A stretch of DNA of 64,000 bases from Fremontodendron californicum (lineage: Eukaryota; Streptophyta; Magnoliopsida; Malvales; Malvaceae), in the NCBI GenBank assembly GCA_030761205.1, contig JAULJL010000003.1:30572123-30636122 (forward strand), given 5' to 3'. The notes beneath the pieces are model-generated. The model worked only from the letters and a program-made list of their open reading frames with translations, ran no database searches and was not told the DNA's origin. Below are positions 33,733 to 46,300 of the stretch, in pieces. Numbering within the stretch: position 1 is the stretch's first letter; each line of letters opens with the position of its first letter. Both the position numbers and the translations under genes were made by a program.

Positions 33733-35607
33733 CACCCCCACACTTAGATTGTTGCTAGTCCCTAGCAACGGCTCAATAAAAATAAAATAAGAAAATCTAA
33801 TCTAATCCATTTTCGTAGGAAATCACGGTGGCACTTAGCATGTGACACAAGCCTTTAAACCCCTAGGTGTCCCTAGTGGACGAGTTTAGTCTCGTGAGGG
33901 TTTACTAGGACGATACCCACAAACATTGAAAACATAAGAAAAACTAAAAATAATAATTATAACTAATCCTTCCAATATAAATTTGAGATAATCATTGGAC
34001 AAGTCTTAAAAACTAATCAATAGCTTAAAGAAATTCACAAAAAATCTTGCTTGAATGTAAATAGTTTGAGTTAAGCCAATATTAACATAACATTTTTCAA
34101 TCAAAATAGTGCATATTCAAACTTAATCTCAACTTTTCACATGGGATACTCTCTTGATTTTCACTCTTTAAAGTAGTGGTAAAGTGTTTACACTCAATCA
34201 ATCTCATGAAAACACTTCTACCATATGCTTGCTTGTCCACCTATTCTCCACTAAAAGATCATGCAACTTCATAAATCAAGAGGTCTTTAATCAAGGTTGT
34301 AATGGGGCCAAGGGGTTTGTAATGTGGTTGAAGAACAAAAGGAAAAGATATCACAAACATTCCAAAGACTTCATAGAATTTAGAGACAAAAAAGATTTTG
34401 CAAATAAAACTTTCTCAATATTCTTTAGAAGTACATAATCACATAGGCTGAATATTTCATGTTGAGCCTTTACTTCATTCTAACCAACTTTCGAACATCT
34501 TTTTCTTTTCTTTAACTAGAAGTTCAAGAGATTATTCAAAAAAAATAGTACATTCACATGGGAATGTATTTGGCAATATTCCCTCTATTTTTCTCTTGAC
34601 TTTTGCCTTTCTCCTCCCCCACACTTATCTTTTGTTCTAACCCAAATTTTCAAAAGGTATCCCTTGTTTTTGCAATATGTCTCAAACATTCTAGTCCATC
34701 TTTAGAACAAGGGTAAAGATATAAATGTGTTTAGGCTAGGTGTAAGATGTGGTTACCAAATAAATAGCTTATTCAATGTAGGCTCAAATTGGTTCACTAG
34801 AGGGATGTTCTCTTGGAACATCAATAAGGGATGGCTGTTTGGCCCTAGTTAAAAAGTCCTAATGCCTCTATCATATTCATGTTGTTACATGCATCAATAT
34901 AGTCTCAAATGGTTTAAAGCAAGTTCTAGAGAATCATGTAATCATAAGAGCACTCAAGAAAGAAATTAGATTGATTTGTATAATGCATCAATCATTATAG
35001 GCTCAAAAACTCACAAGGATGATTATACAAGTCAGATTAAGTCTAAACATGCTTCTTTCTCAATCAACATATCATATTAACATTGGCTCATAAAAAGGTT
35101 GACATCAAGCTCAATTCTCATGAAAATCTTCTCACTAATAAATCTGTTTTAGACTTATGCAATTCATATCTCATCATTGTATTAAAAAGGAAGTAAAACA
35201 CACTAAAAAAAAATAATAATAAAGACTCATAAAAAAATAGTAGACAAAAATAAAAGAAATCCTAAATCATTCCCCCCACACTTAATTCTTACATTGTCCT
35301 CAATGTAAGTCTATTAACCCAAATGAAAGAATCATGTGTAAGAGAAAAGAACTAATAACATAAGAATAGGAACAACTAAGACTCAAAACAAAACAAACTC
35401 ATGCAACCTAAATAATCCTAAAATACTAAACAAAAATTAACAAGTAAACATAAAAAAATAAAAATAAAAACAATAAAAATAAAAATAATAAAAGAAAAGA
35501 AAAGAAAAAGGAAAAGAAAGAGAAAGCAAATCTGAATATGGAAGGTTGGCAATTTCTTCTTTAATTGGGTTGCCTTCCCAATTAACACTTGAGTTAGTGT
35601 TTTGAAC
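33733..35607 (-). other. 3' internal region of the cargo-free element
   Basis: Colinear (inverted) with 27556-29285 of the LOG carrier. At about 35420-35530 it runs straight from the post-gag A/T-rich tract into this region. This is the junction where the LOG carrier has about 2.2 kb extra. Confidence 0.8.
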
Positions 35608-36546
35608 CTAACCAACACCCCTTCTTGGCTTTTTAGGCTTGTCAGGCTCATACATGAAATTTTCCAAATTTATGCGTTTGAGAAGAAGCTTTCTTTGCAC
35701 AACAGTGGATGCATTCTCCATTACAAGTATTATTCCATCATCCTTTGTGGTGCATATCTCATCGAGGAATGGAGCATATTTTGATACTTGTTGAATGGCA
35801 TCCACAAACAAGTTGTTTAAGGTTTCTGGCATGTGTTGTTCATGTTCTTCCTCCATGAACTTTGCAAATCTACTAGGAAAAGGTGGGGAAGAAACATTAG
35901 TAAAAAGTGGAACCTTAAACGTTACCTCAGGTGCCGAAATACTCTTATTTGGATTTGTGGCTTCATTATCCTCAAGAATAGAATCCATCTCTAATTTTGT
36001 CTCATCCTCATCTTGTTCCTCCTTCTTCAAGGTCACAATAGTAGCATTCTCCTTTGGGTTAATCATCGTTTGGGCTGGGAGTTCTTCATATCTTTGTGCT
36101 ACCCATCCCACCATACTACTAGCCAATTGGCTCATTTGCTTTTCCAAACTCTGGATGCTTGCCCTTGTTTCCTGTTGAAATTGCAAACTATCAGTAACAA
36201 GAGAATATACAAGATCTTCTAAAGAAGTACCTGAGTTTTGAGTCATATGTGGTGGTTGAAAAAGATATGGTTCTTGAGACCATGATTGATTGAAGCTAGA
36301 TGGATGAGTGTAATTGGCATAAGGATCTACTTCTTGGTAATTTTTCTAGTAGCCATAATTAGTATGATCGCACCATCCCTCATGGTAAGTGTTTGAGTAA
36401 TGATCATACTGTTGCTCTTGGAACCATTGATGGACTTGACATCCTCCCATGGCCAATTGTTGAAATGGGGAGGTGAAATTGGCTTGTTGATTCTCCATGT
36501 TCATGTATGCCACCAACTCTTCAAGTGTTAGATTGCTCAATTCCAT
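35608..36546 (-). pseudogene. Gag-like ORF with an internal stop
   Basis: Homologous along its length to the LOG carrier's gag-like ORF (MELSNLTLEELVAYMNMENQ; TSLEDLVYSLVTDSLQFQQE; ends KPKKPRRGVG). A TAG at about 36346-36348 replaces a Ser codon (GYSKNYQEVD in the other copy), splitting it into a 66-residue and a downstream part. Confidence 0.85.
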
Positions 36547-36663
36547 CGTTTTTTTTTTTTTTTTTCAAAATTTGATAAGAAAAAACTGTATGTACAAGAA
36601 AATAAAACTCATTAGAACTGAAAATAAGAATAAACCAAGTAACAAATAAACTAAAGAAAACAA

Positions 36664-36681
36664 TCCCCGGCAACGGCGCCA
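36664..36681 (-). other. Primer-binding site of the cargo-free element
   Basis: Minus-strand TGGCGCCGTTGCCGGGGA, identical to that of the LOG carrier. Confidence 0.85.
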
Positions 36682-36687
36682 AAAATT

Positions 36688-38727
36688 TGATGCACCCAAA
36701 AGAGTGTATCTTATTTAACCTTGCACTAAAAAGATAAATTGTAAGTATAGTAGTTAGCAAGGGTCGAGTCCTCAGGGATTGGGTTTTAGTTTATAAGTTA
36801 ATAGTTTAAAACTTAAATTCAAGAACAATAAAAGAAAAGGGGTTTTTGAAGCCAGATTTAAACTAAAGTAAATAATAAGAATAAGATGCAAGGCGGTATA
36901 ACCAGCCAATAAAAATATATATACTAAATTAGGCGGTATAACCAGCCAATAAAAATATATATACTAAATTAGGCGGTATAACCAGCCAATAAAAATAAAA
37001 CAAAGTTAATATACAAATTAGGCGGTATAACCAGCCAATAAAAATAAATATAAAAAATAAGCAAACTAAAAGTAAGAAAACAAGTAAGTAAGAAGAATCA
37101 AATATGAAAAATATGGTTAAGGTTTCATTCTCCACCACTAGACATCATTAAGAATCAATTTCAGATCTATCAATATCAACCAACTATCAAAGTTAACAAC
37201 CGTAGATAACAACAAGCTCTGTTACCCCAATCTTTCCTTAGTTTGTCGTTAAATAGAACAAGCTCTCTATTTAATCTCTAACCATTAAACAACCTAGAAT
37301 AAGCTCTCTAAATTCAATTTAATGGCAGCTTTATGATGAGAAAGATAGGTTGATCTAAGCAACAAACACATAAGCTCGGATTGTTCAACTTAGGTTATGT
37401 TCCACTTTGCAATTATTGAAAACTTGACCATAATCATTAATCACAAATTGCCACTTATGAATAGGAAATCAAGACAATTACACGGATCAAGACTCCTAAA
37501 CTAGCAATAGATAATTATCAAGATCTATCTAGTTGTACACCTAAATAAATCAAGACAACATCATGAACAATTCTTTTAGAAGAACATAAGCAACTTTGAT
37601 AGAAAATTAATGATAGATAGAATCTGAAAATTAATCACAAAACATGTCTAGGGCTTTGAAATCACCCTTAACCAAATAGAAGTTTAGCCTAGCATAGGCA
37701 TTGTAAACATAAACATAAAATTAAAGAAAATCTAAGAAGAAAATAAAAGAAAGAAAGAAGAAGAGGAAGAATATTAATTATCCAACCTCTTGCTCTCTCT
37801 AAAGAAAAAGAAAACTAGAGAAAAGAAAGAAAACTAGAGAAAAGAAAGAAGAAGAAAACTTAGAGAATTTTATTAAAATGGCTAATATCCTACCTATGTA
37901 CAATATATCCCTTACAATCATCCAAGGCCCTCTATTTATACACATTTTGGAGGGCTAAATGACAAGAGACAAGCTTTACAAATTTCAAAGGTAGGTATAT
38001 GACGATTTTGATCAGCCAACTTGATGGTCGATTTCGTCAATATTGGAGGCCTGATCTGATCACATGGTCTTCTAGAAAAAGGTTCCCCTATCAGTTACGG
38101 AACCATAGCCGTTGGAATCAGCTCATTTGCTGATGTGGTTAAGCAGATATGGGCAAAATACGAAAACATGTTAGCACAGACGTCATTGCACATCAGCCAC
38201 CTTGATGGTCGATTTCTTCAATATTGGAGGCCTGATCTGATCACATGGTCTTCTAGACAAAGGTTCCCCTATCAGTTACGGAACCATAGCCGTTGGAATC
38301 AGCTCATTTTCTGATGTGGATAAGAAGATATGGGCATAATACGAAAACATGTCAGCACAGACGTCATTGCACATCAGCCAACTTGATGGTCGATTTCGCT
38401 AGGGAAAACGACTCCGTTTTAAGAAGTGTAAAACATGAAAAAGATATATATGCCTCTTAGCTTTGCATGGCTACAAAATTCAGCCTTATTGCTTCAGTGA
38501 AACTCGAGATATAGCTGATATGGCAAAAGGTGTCGGAACTGAAACTGAACTGGATTTGCCCTTAATTCTAGTAATCTGAAATCACTCAAAGAAACTTGTG
38601 AAAAACACCAAAATACATAAAAATATAAAAGATCATAAACACAATTAGACTAAACAATAATAACTCGTATTTGACACAAAATATTAATAAAACATAACTA
38701 AAAACTATATAATTATACGAGTTATCA
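36688..38727 (-). repeat. 5' LTR of the cargo-free element
   Basis: 2040 bp, near-identical to 31693-33732. It carries the LTR promoter on the minus strand (CTATTTATACACATTTTGGA at 37931-37950 is the complement of the TATA region). Confidence 0.93.
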
Positions 38728-39516
38728 AAGCCTGTTTCAAAAAACCTAGCTTAAGCATGTAAGTTAGACCCTAAGAACTCTCGTTTCAAGAATCCAAGTT
38801 TGATAAGTTGAACGCCACAAAGAAAGAATTCATTGATAAGTTCCTAAGTTCTGTCAAGAACTAAAAAGATTGAAACACTCACTTGAATAAAATCAACTCA
38901 ATAGATTAATAATGGTTGCTGAAGTAGATGGCTAAATAAGGGTATTTATAGCCTCCCTACTAACCCTAATTCAGCTAGCCTAAGAACTCCTAGTACAAAT
39001 GAAACTTCTTGGAAGCCAAGGCTTACTACTTACATAATTAAATGAAAGCTTAACTATGTGCTGAATAAGCTCAAGCCCAAACCTAATTAAATTAAAAGAT
39101 GTCCAATAGTTTCAATGAAGGTAGTCCCCACAAGTTTATTGGACATAATACATAAATCAGGCCCAAAAGCCTAAGTAATTAAAAGAACTAAAATAAGCCC
39201 TCTCTTAGGTGCCACATGGTTAAATGAATTGGTCCCCATAATTGCCATGTCAATTAATGAATGAAAGAATAGGCCCACTTCTTTAAACATGATGACGCCA
39301 CTTGTAAGCCCTCTAATGCCGCCACATTGTGTTCTTGAATCACATGGACTAAACTTGGATGCAAGTCCATCTTGCATGTTGAAGCCTTTCTTGAATAACT
39401 TGCAACATGGCCCAAGTGAATTTCATCTATTATTGCCATGTTTCCTAGATCTTCTTGGATCTTGGCCCATATAAAAATTGCCATGGGATTGGGCCATCTT
39501 GGATCTTATCAATTAT

Positions 39517-40011
39517 TTATTACAATAAACTCATTAAACTTTTATTTTAATTCGATTTCAAAATTTCTTTATATTTATACCAAAAAAGGTGATTTAAAAC
39601 CATTAATCCACAAAGATGATGAATACCATGTACTCTTGAAGTTATTAGTAATTTTTGGTTTTTTTTCCCCTCGTTTTAAACATAGTTATGTACTTATATT
39701 ATATGAAAAATGCAAGATACACGAGAAAATCGTTAAGCAAAGGCTGTCTTTTTTTTTACACTATCTTTGATAGAAGGAAAATTAATTAAAAAAGAAAGAA
39801 AGTAATGTTTGATTGATTTTCTTTCTTCATTTTGTAAAAGAGAAATATAAAGAGCGAAGACAAATAAGCACATTTACAATTTTTCTTTCTCTTAAAATCT
39901 AAGGCTGTGTTTGGTTTTTAAAAGATGAGGGAAAAGAAATTGAAAATCAAAGATTTTAGTTTCTTATGTTTGGTTGCTTGAGAAAAAATAAGGAAAATGA
40001 AAGGTAAAATT
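39517..40011. other. AT-rich intergenic DNA
   Basis: No supported gene. AAGGCTGTGTTTGGTTTTTA near 39901 is a word often seen at ends of plant MITEs, but I cannot find its partner. Confidence 0.5.
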
Positions 40012-40566
40012 TGTTGATGTCTTTTTGTATCGTGGTGGTGCTCTTGAGGTCTCTGGTGGTCTGAGGCTCTGAGAAGGAGGAAAATAGGTTAGAGGACACC
40101 GGAGGTTGAGCTCCGGGACACATTCCGATGGTTAAGTCAATATTTGGTGGAGGAAGAAGAGGTATCAGAGAGAGAGTAGTCTTAAAAGAGAGAGAGAGAG
40201 CTTAATCGTGAATAGCCATGGGGAGGGCTATATATAGAGGAGGTTGGGCCAGACTGGTGCTCGCCCTACTAAATTCCACGTGCCTGACTCTGATAGATCG
40301 TCTAATTGTAAGCGGCCTCGAGGAGCCTTGTCGAGGAGACGGCTGCATTTAATGTCCGTCGTCTGCATACTATGGCATTTAATGCCTCGTGCTACCCAAA
40401 GTGGGTGCTGAGGTGATTGGAGATGTGACTTCTGGGAGAAGGGGAGGCGCCCACGTGTCCCAGGCCTCTGTTCTCAGTGATTGCTGGGCTCGCCTGGTTG
40501 GGCTGATTAGCTGGGCCTGTGCTTGGTGGATTAGGCCTGCTCCTGGTGGACCGAGTGGGTTTAACA
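40012..40566 (-). repeat. 3' LTR of the Tat-type element
   Basis: Minus strand runs TGTTAAACCC ... GACATCAACA (555 bp). CTATATATAG (40230-40239) is the likely TATA box, followed in the minus direction by a CT-rich leader and the GGAATGTGTCCCGGAGCTCA words typical of this LTR class. Confidence 0.7.
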
Positions 40567-40581
40567 ATTTCCCTCTAGGCG

Positions 40582-41161
40582 AGGTGGAGGTTATAAAGTG
40601 ACTGACAGCGAGCCTGTTGATAACCGATCCCTCATGCTGTAAGGGTTGTCTCATATTGGCGAGGAGTCATGGGGTATAAGTGGCGATCTGGTTTTCTTGG
40701 AGTGTGTCGAGCAGAAACGTGTTGAAATGGTATGAGCAGGTTTGAATTTGGGCGAAAAGGTGCTCTGAACTTACTGCTGTCTTTTGGCAGATACAACTTG
40801 ACGTTTGACGTGCCCATCTTTAATGTCAGCCTTAAAGACTAGGCATGCCATTCGAGGAGCGGACACGTGTCGAGCATTGTATGGTGTAATAGGTGGCCAT
40901 CAGGGTCTCTTTTTGGCTAAAAATAGGGGTGCCCGATTCTGGCCTCTTTGTTGTTTTTCGTTTTTGCTGTTGAGGTGCTGCCATTTTTGCTGCCGAACGT
41001 GTCCAGTGTTCCGATCTGCTTGCGCCATTCTTCATTTCGTTGGTGGGTTGCTCCATTTTGCTGGTTTTTGGTCTGAGGAGGTTGAGTTGAGTCTGCATAG
41101 GAATTTTCGGAGCTTTTCTTTGCATTTTTGTTTATTTTTGTTGTGTGTGGTGGCTTGCGGG
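40582..41161. other. Spacer between the Tat-type LTR and its antisense ORF
   Basis: GC-richer than its surroundings. On the plus strand an open frame runs into the ORF from 40805, but protein-like composition begins only at the Met at 41162. It may hold the antisense ORF's promoter. Confidence 0.4.
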
Positions 41162-43341
41162 ATGGGTTCGAGTGACAGTAGTGGTTCTGATGCGTTGGAG
41201 AGGATGGAGGGTCTGTCCTATGCTGGTGGTTGGAGCATCGACGAGGTATGCGATGATCTGGACCGTGACATCGAGGAAGGGGCCAGGATGGCTGCTGGTA
41301 GTGGGGATGGAGCGAGTGGTGGGGGTGGAGTTGTTGTTGGTGGTGCCTCAGAGGTAGACTAAACGTCTTTTGAGAAAGATGAGGAAAGTGAAGGGGTTGC
41401 TGGGGATGGTGGCGTGGAGTTAAGTTTTATGATGATATCCATTGTACTATGACTGCCGAGCAGGTTGGCGTACTGATGCTGACCCATGGCATCTTCATCC
41501 CCAATTATCGCTATGAATTCTATGTGCCCGAATCGGGACGACGTCCTAATCAGATTAGGAAAGATGGGAGGGACGCGATCTTCTTCGAGCACATGTTCAA
41601 AGAGGGATTCCACCTTCTTCTGCACCCTTTCTCCGCCACTTGCCTTGAGGGATATGGTATTGTTGTTGCTCAGCTGACAAGGTCTTCTTGGCCTGTTATG
41701 GTGGCGTACTTCCTTGATTGCAAGAAGAGGGGCATGGAGCCTTTGTATGTCGCGATTCTCAACTTGTACCATTTGAAGGTGAAGTAGGACAAGTTCTGCT
41801 ACCTTAGTCCTCGCCACAGGGTGGTCGTAGAGAAAGCTCCCTAAAGATCGTAGTTTTTTGCTGTGAAACTGAAGTTAGAGAACAATTGGGGTTTTTCGAT
41901 AAAATGGTCTGAACCCCCGAAAGATCCACAAAAATATTTGTGGCCATGAATGATCTGGAGAAAGATCAATTCGACTATTACATGTCGAACAAGATCAACT
42001 GGAAGGTCGCCGTGATTGACTGCCTTATTTACAGGCACTGTTTAGAGGGTATTAGTCCAAACAGGATGGCGGCCAAGTTTGCCAATCTAGTCCCTCCTCC
42101 CCAAGGTAAAGAGTGGCCCGTGGGTAGTACTGACTACTACGTCGAGGTTTTGATGGGTATCATCGAGCCCGAGAAGAAGAAAAAATGAGCAAGAAGTCGG
42201 GCACCTCTCGTTGAAGCATGGCTGCTCTTTCGGGAAAGGCAAGTGCTGCCTCTCCTAGCAAGGTGGTTCTTAAATAGGTGGGCACCGCCGATGAAGGTAA
42301 TGGTCTTGGGGCTTCCAGCCATACACTTGCTTTGGCGTCTTGGATCCCTGAACCTGCCCCTCTTGCTTCAACCCCCGCTGTGATAGAACTGCCACCCTCT
42401 CCTAGTTTGTCAGAGAGCGAAGGTGATGATAGTTTGAGAGCTGGAACAAAGCCGGTTGAAGTTATTATCTTGGATGATGACAGTGATGAGGAGATGGTAT
42501 TCGACATGGGAGATTCTATGAGCTCCGACAGCTCTGATAGCTCCGTCAGTGAAGATGATGCTTAGCGTGGTGGTTCTACTACGGCGGCGTTGTTTCTAAA
42601 TCTTTGGCGAACTGGTATATTTTGCATGCTCTCATCATTTGGGCTTTGATGAGCTCTCATCTTGATTGTTTTCTTTCGTGCAGGTATGTCAAGTCTTACC
42701 ATTGCTGAGAGGATTCGCCAGGCGACGAAGGATAAGAGTAAAGCCCAAAGCCAGGGCATAGAGTCTATTGCTCCGCTAGCTCAAAAGCAGTCTGCCAAGA
42801 AACATAAGAGGGATAGCTTGGCCGCCGATCCTGCCCCAAAGAAGCAGAAAGTTGGCGTGGATTCGAAAAACCAAAAGTTTATTCCCTCTTTGTCTGCTAA
42901 ACAGGCGGGCCTTGGCGTGGCTACACAAAAAATGGGTCAAGGTGGGGAGAGATGATGCTCCACCTACTGTTCCTCCGAAATCAAAGAAAGCTGCTAAGGG
43001 TGGCAAATCTCTGCCCATTATACCAGTCTCCCCGGGCGGGGACGGGTCTTCTTCCACCCGTGATGACGCGGTGACATGCTCCATGTGCTCTTCACCTTCA
43101 CCCCATGGGGGTGTCTTCCGCGATGCACGACAGGGGTCTGACTCTTATTTTGACTACCAAAGCCGTATGCCCGTTGGGTCATTGCTGGGCAACGTCGACG
43201 AGTGTGTTAGTTGGGCCTGTAGTCATCTCTCCTTCTAGGAGGTGAAGGTTATCGAGGCTTGCAGCGTACGCACCGTTCAACGTAGTTTGTTGTTTGATGG
43301 TGGAGGTGAGCTTTTTTCTGCGAGTAATCTGATGGTTGGTG
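41162..43341 (+). pseudogene. Degenerate antisense extra ORF with a putative gypsy-type transposon domain
   Basis: It begins MGSSDSSGSDALERMEGLSY. The recognisable domain is at 41449-41787: EQVGVLMLTHGIFIPNYRYE, then EGFHLLLHPFSATCLEGYGI, SSWPVMVAYFLDCKKRG. This resembles the Transposase_28 / putative gypsy-type transposon domain. Downstream pieces are MNDLEKDQFDYYMSN (41946 on), an acidic Ser/Asp tail (about 42430-42565), and after a probable intron (acceptor TTTCGTGCAG before 42682) a Lys/Gln-rich basic stretch (42686-42955). At least three frame changes and stops (for example 41360-41362 and 41785-41787) break it. It runs antisense to its LTR. Function in these elements is unknown. Confidence 0.7.
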
Positions 43342-43346
43342 CTAGC

Positions 43347-46300
43347 TGTCGCAACCTAAAAAAAATAAATAACGACGAGTCTCATCGCAAGACTTTATTA
43401 TTCGTTAGGCGTGACATTAAAAAAAATCGAGGAAAAGTCGACTTAATTCCTCTAGAAAAATGAAGGTTTTGAAAATGATCTTAAAAAAGACATGGAGTCG
43501 CCACCAATCTTTTTTAGCTAGGTGTGATCGGCCACCTATTAAAACCGATTTTATAAAATATTTTAAAAATTAATTAAAACATTTTAAAAACCAATTTCAA
43601 GTCTGCGTTTTAAACCAGAGAAATCAAAGAAGCGGGTTCGAGAGTCGGTTACGTGTGGGGAAGGATTAGCACCCCCACAACGCCCGTATAAATCGGTACC
43701 TTATTAATCGTATGTTATCTCAAGTCTCGGTAAAAAGTTGGTTTTAAATTTAGTATTTCAAGTTAATTCCCAATTTAAAGAAAAATAATTTCATTTTTTT
43801 TATTGAAAATGATCCAGAATTTATAAATTCAAAATTTTCCTATATTCCCCAACAAACGTGGCAAAATATAGAAATTTTTATTAGTTTTGGAAAACTTTCC
43901 GAATCATTCTCTTTTTTGAATGAAAGATATTCCTTTATTAATGATAATTGATGATATTCCCTCCAGCAAACCCGGTAGAGAACTCATGAATTATTTTAAC
44001 TCGGGAATATCTTTATTTTTATTGAAAACCATTATCTTTTGAAAACATTTAAAATAAATGAATACATATATGCTAAATAAAGATAACTAAATAAAAGCAT
44101 AGGATATCATGAAATATTCGAAACCATATAATAAACCATGTAACATCAAAAAATATAAATCAAAATAACAACAATATCATAGAAATTATTATAGCAAGAA
44201 TCACATATTATATAAAATGCATGAATATAAAAATGCAATGCATGAAATGTATTTTTTTCCTTTAATTAAGGAAATTCGTATATCTAAAAAGATATCCGGC
44301 TACCTTAGGAAAATATGTCAAATTAAATATTCTAAAACCAAAATACTTTGTGATTGTTTGAAAACAATTTTCAAAAGCTTGAATTAAAAATAAAAACTGG
44401 GCTAATTTCTTTAAAATGGCTCTAATTTCCTAAGTTTAAAAAATCCGGACTTGACTACCCTTAACCCGGGACTTGAAAAACCATTTTTAGAGTTTGAAAA
44501 GGCTTAGAAATTACCCTAAGTCAGTAGCTAACCCTTCTAATCAGCCCACTCTAAGTAAATTAACCAAAACAGAAAATTGTTTTTTTTTTTTAAACTCAAT
44601 TCTGACTCCACTGTCCAGTTTTGATCCGCGAATTTTTATCCTATTTTTAAAAATTCCAAAAATTCTAAAACAAATAATGGAAACCCAGAACATGTAAAAC
44701 TACACGAAAAAAAATCGGCTTAATTTTCGAATCAAAGATGAATTCCCAGAAAAATCAGAGATGTACGAGTTTTTGGAGGAGAAAAAACTGCTTTGTTTTT
44801 CTTTAAATTCAATTCTGACTCCACTGTCCAGTTTTAATCCACGATTTTTTACCCTATTTTAAAAAATTCCAAAAATTCTGAAAAAAATACTGGAGACTCA
44901 CGACATTTAAAACTACACGAAAAAAAATCGGCTTAATTTTTTGATCAAATATGAATTCCCAGAAAAATCAGAGATGTACGAGTTTTTGGAGGAGAAAAAA
45001 CTGCTTTGTTTTTCTTTAAATTCAATCCTGACTCCACTGTCCAGTTTTAATCCACGATTTTTTACCCTATTTATAAAAATTCCAAAAATTCTAAAAAAAA
45101 TATTGGAGCTTCAGGACATATAAAACTACATGAGAAAAAATTGGCTTAATTTTCTGATCAAAGATGAATTCCCAGAAAAATCGGAGATGTACGAGTTTTG
45201 GGTGGAAAAAAAACTGCTTTGCCAATACATTTTTTTTGTCTTTGATAAAATCATTTAAAAATAAAAATAAAAATATTTGAAACTCATAAAATGACTTGAA
45301 AGCAGTAGCTAGGACTTTTTGAAAGTTAGATAAAAATTGGCTAAGTAAAAAAAATCACAAAGGTAGAATAATCAATTTGACAAACTTAATTTTCCACAAG
45401 TGTGCTCAAGAGAGCATGACTTTGAACCATTAACTGGCTCAAGTCATTATTCAAGTGGCATGAACATGAAATGCATGAAACAATGCAGCAAACATAATGC
45501 ATGAAATGCATGGATCTAAACCTAAATGTAAGGAAAATGCATGACATAAATAATATGGCCTAGACCTAACATGAACTTGCATGACATTTAATGTAACCTA
45601 GACCTAAGACATGCATGGCATTTTCACAAACACAAGGCATGCTTAATTCAAAAATCCAACCAAATATCATGCAAATGCAAAAACCTAACAACTAGCATGA
45701 CAAAAAATACAACACACAATGCAAAACACATGGAGTAGCCAAATGGCCCCAAGCTCCAACAAGCATGGCATTTTCACAAACACTTGGTATGCTAGCATGA
45801 AAAACTAAGTCATAACACAAAAATCACACAAGCATTTTCACAAACACCTAATATACCAAATCTAAAACATGCTCACTAAGATATAAAACAAGAATCATGC
45901 AAAGAATCACACAAGCATTTTCACAAACACTTAATATGCTAACTCTAAAACATGCTCAAATTTAAACAACATGAAAACAGAAAATTAAAAATGCAAAAAC
46001 ATGATATCTAAGACATAAATGGCAACAAACAAAGCAACCAAATTAAATATAACTTAAGAACATGAAATAACATAACACTTAAAACATCAAAAACAAAGAA
46101 AATAGCATAAACAATATGGTAAAATGAATTGAAACAACAACTTAAAATAAATAATGTAGGCCATTTGGCCATGGTGAGTTTATTGTAAAAACAAAATGTA
46201 AAAAAATATACTTAAGAAAGGAAATGAAGGAAGAACAAGAAACATTATTTTAAAATGAAAACTCACCAAGTAGAGATTAAAATAGCAAAAAACAAGAATA

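Larger units (their letters stand above)
31693..38727 (-). mobile_element. Cargo-free non-autonomous LTR retrotransposon of the same family as the LOG carrier
   Basis: Target duplication AAGCC (31688-31692 and 38728-38732), two 2040-bp LTRs (36688-38727 as 5', 31693-33732 as 3'), PBS complement TCCCCGGCAACGGCGCCA at 36664-36681, and PPT complement CACCCCCACACTT just above 33732. LTR mismatches are few (about five noticed). The interior holds a gag-like pseudogene and no pol, Cys-rich or LOG ORF. It inserted inside a solo LTR. Confidence 0.93.
31584..39511 (-). mobile_element. Solo LTR (about 0.9 kb) split by a nested retrotransposon
   Basis: Two pieces, 31584-31692 and 38733-39511, rejoin into one LTR-like unit: low end TGATGTGAACCC, high end GGATCTTATCA, so minus-strand TG...CA termini. 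A 5-bp duplication ATTAT (31579-31583 and 39512-39516) flanks it. On the minus strand GGCTATAAATACCC (about 38938-38953) is a good TATA box, giving the orientation. No internal region or PBS, hence a solo LTR. Confidence 0.8.
40012..43346 (-). mobile_element. 3' portion of a Tat-type Ty3/gypsy retrotransposon (minus strand)
   Basis: A 3' LTR (40012-40566) is preceded on the minus strand by a purine tract (CGCCTAGAGGGAAAT, complement of 40567-40581). Farther upstream is an antisense extra ORF (41162-43341, plus strand). Tat-lineage elements are known to carry such an ORF between pol and the 3' LTR. The element is cut at 43346 by an Ogre-like insertion. The rest lies beyond the window. Confidence 0.7.

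Noticed and set aside
35795..36178. 127-aa ORF on the plus strand
   Set aside because: It is the antisense shadow of the minus-strand gag-like pseudogene; the same shadow appears at 24594-24977 opposite the other copy.
40805..41161. Upstream extension of the antisense ORF to a Met at 40805
   Set aside because: The extension is Cys/Phe/Leu-rich and lacks protein-like composition; the Met at 41162 opens the acidic Ser-rich start seen in such ORFs.
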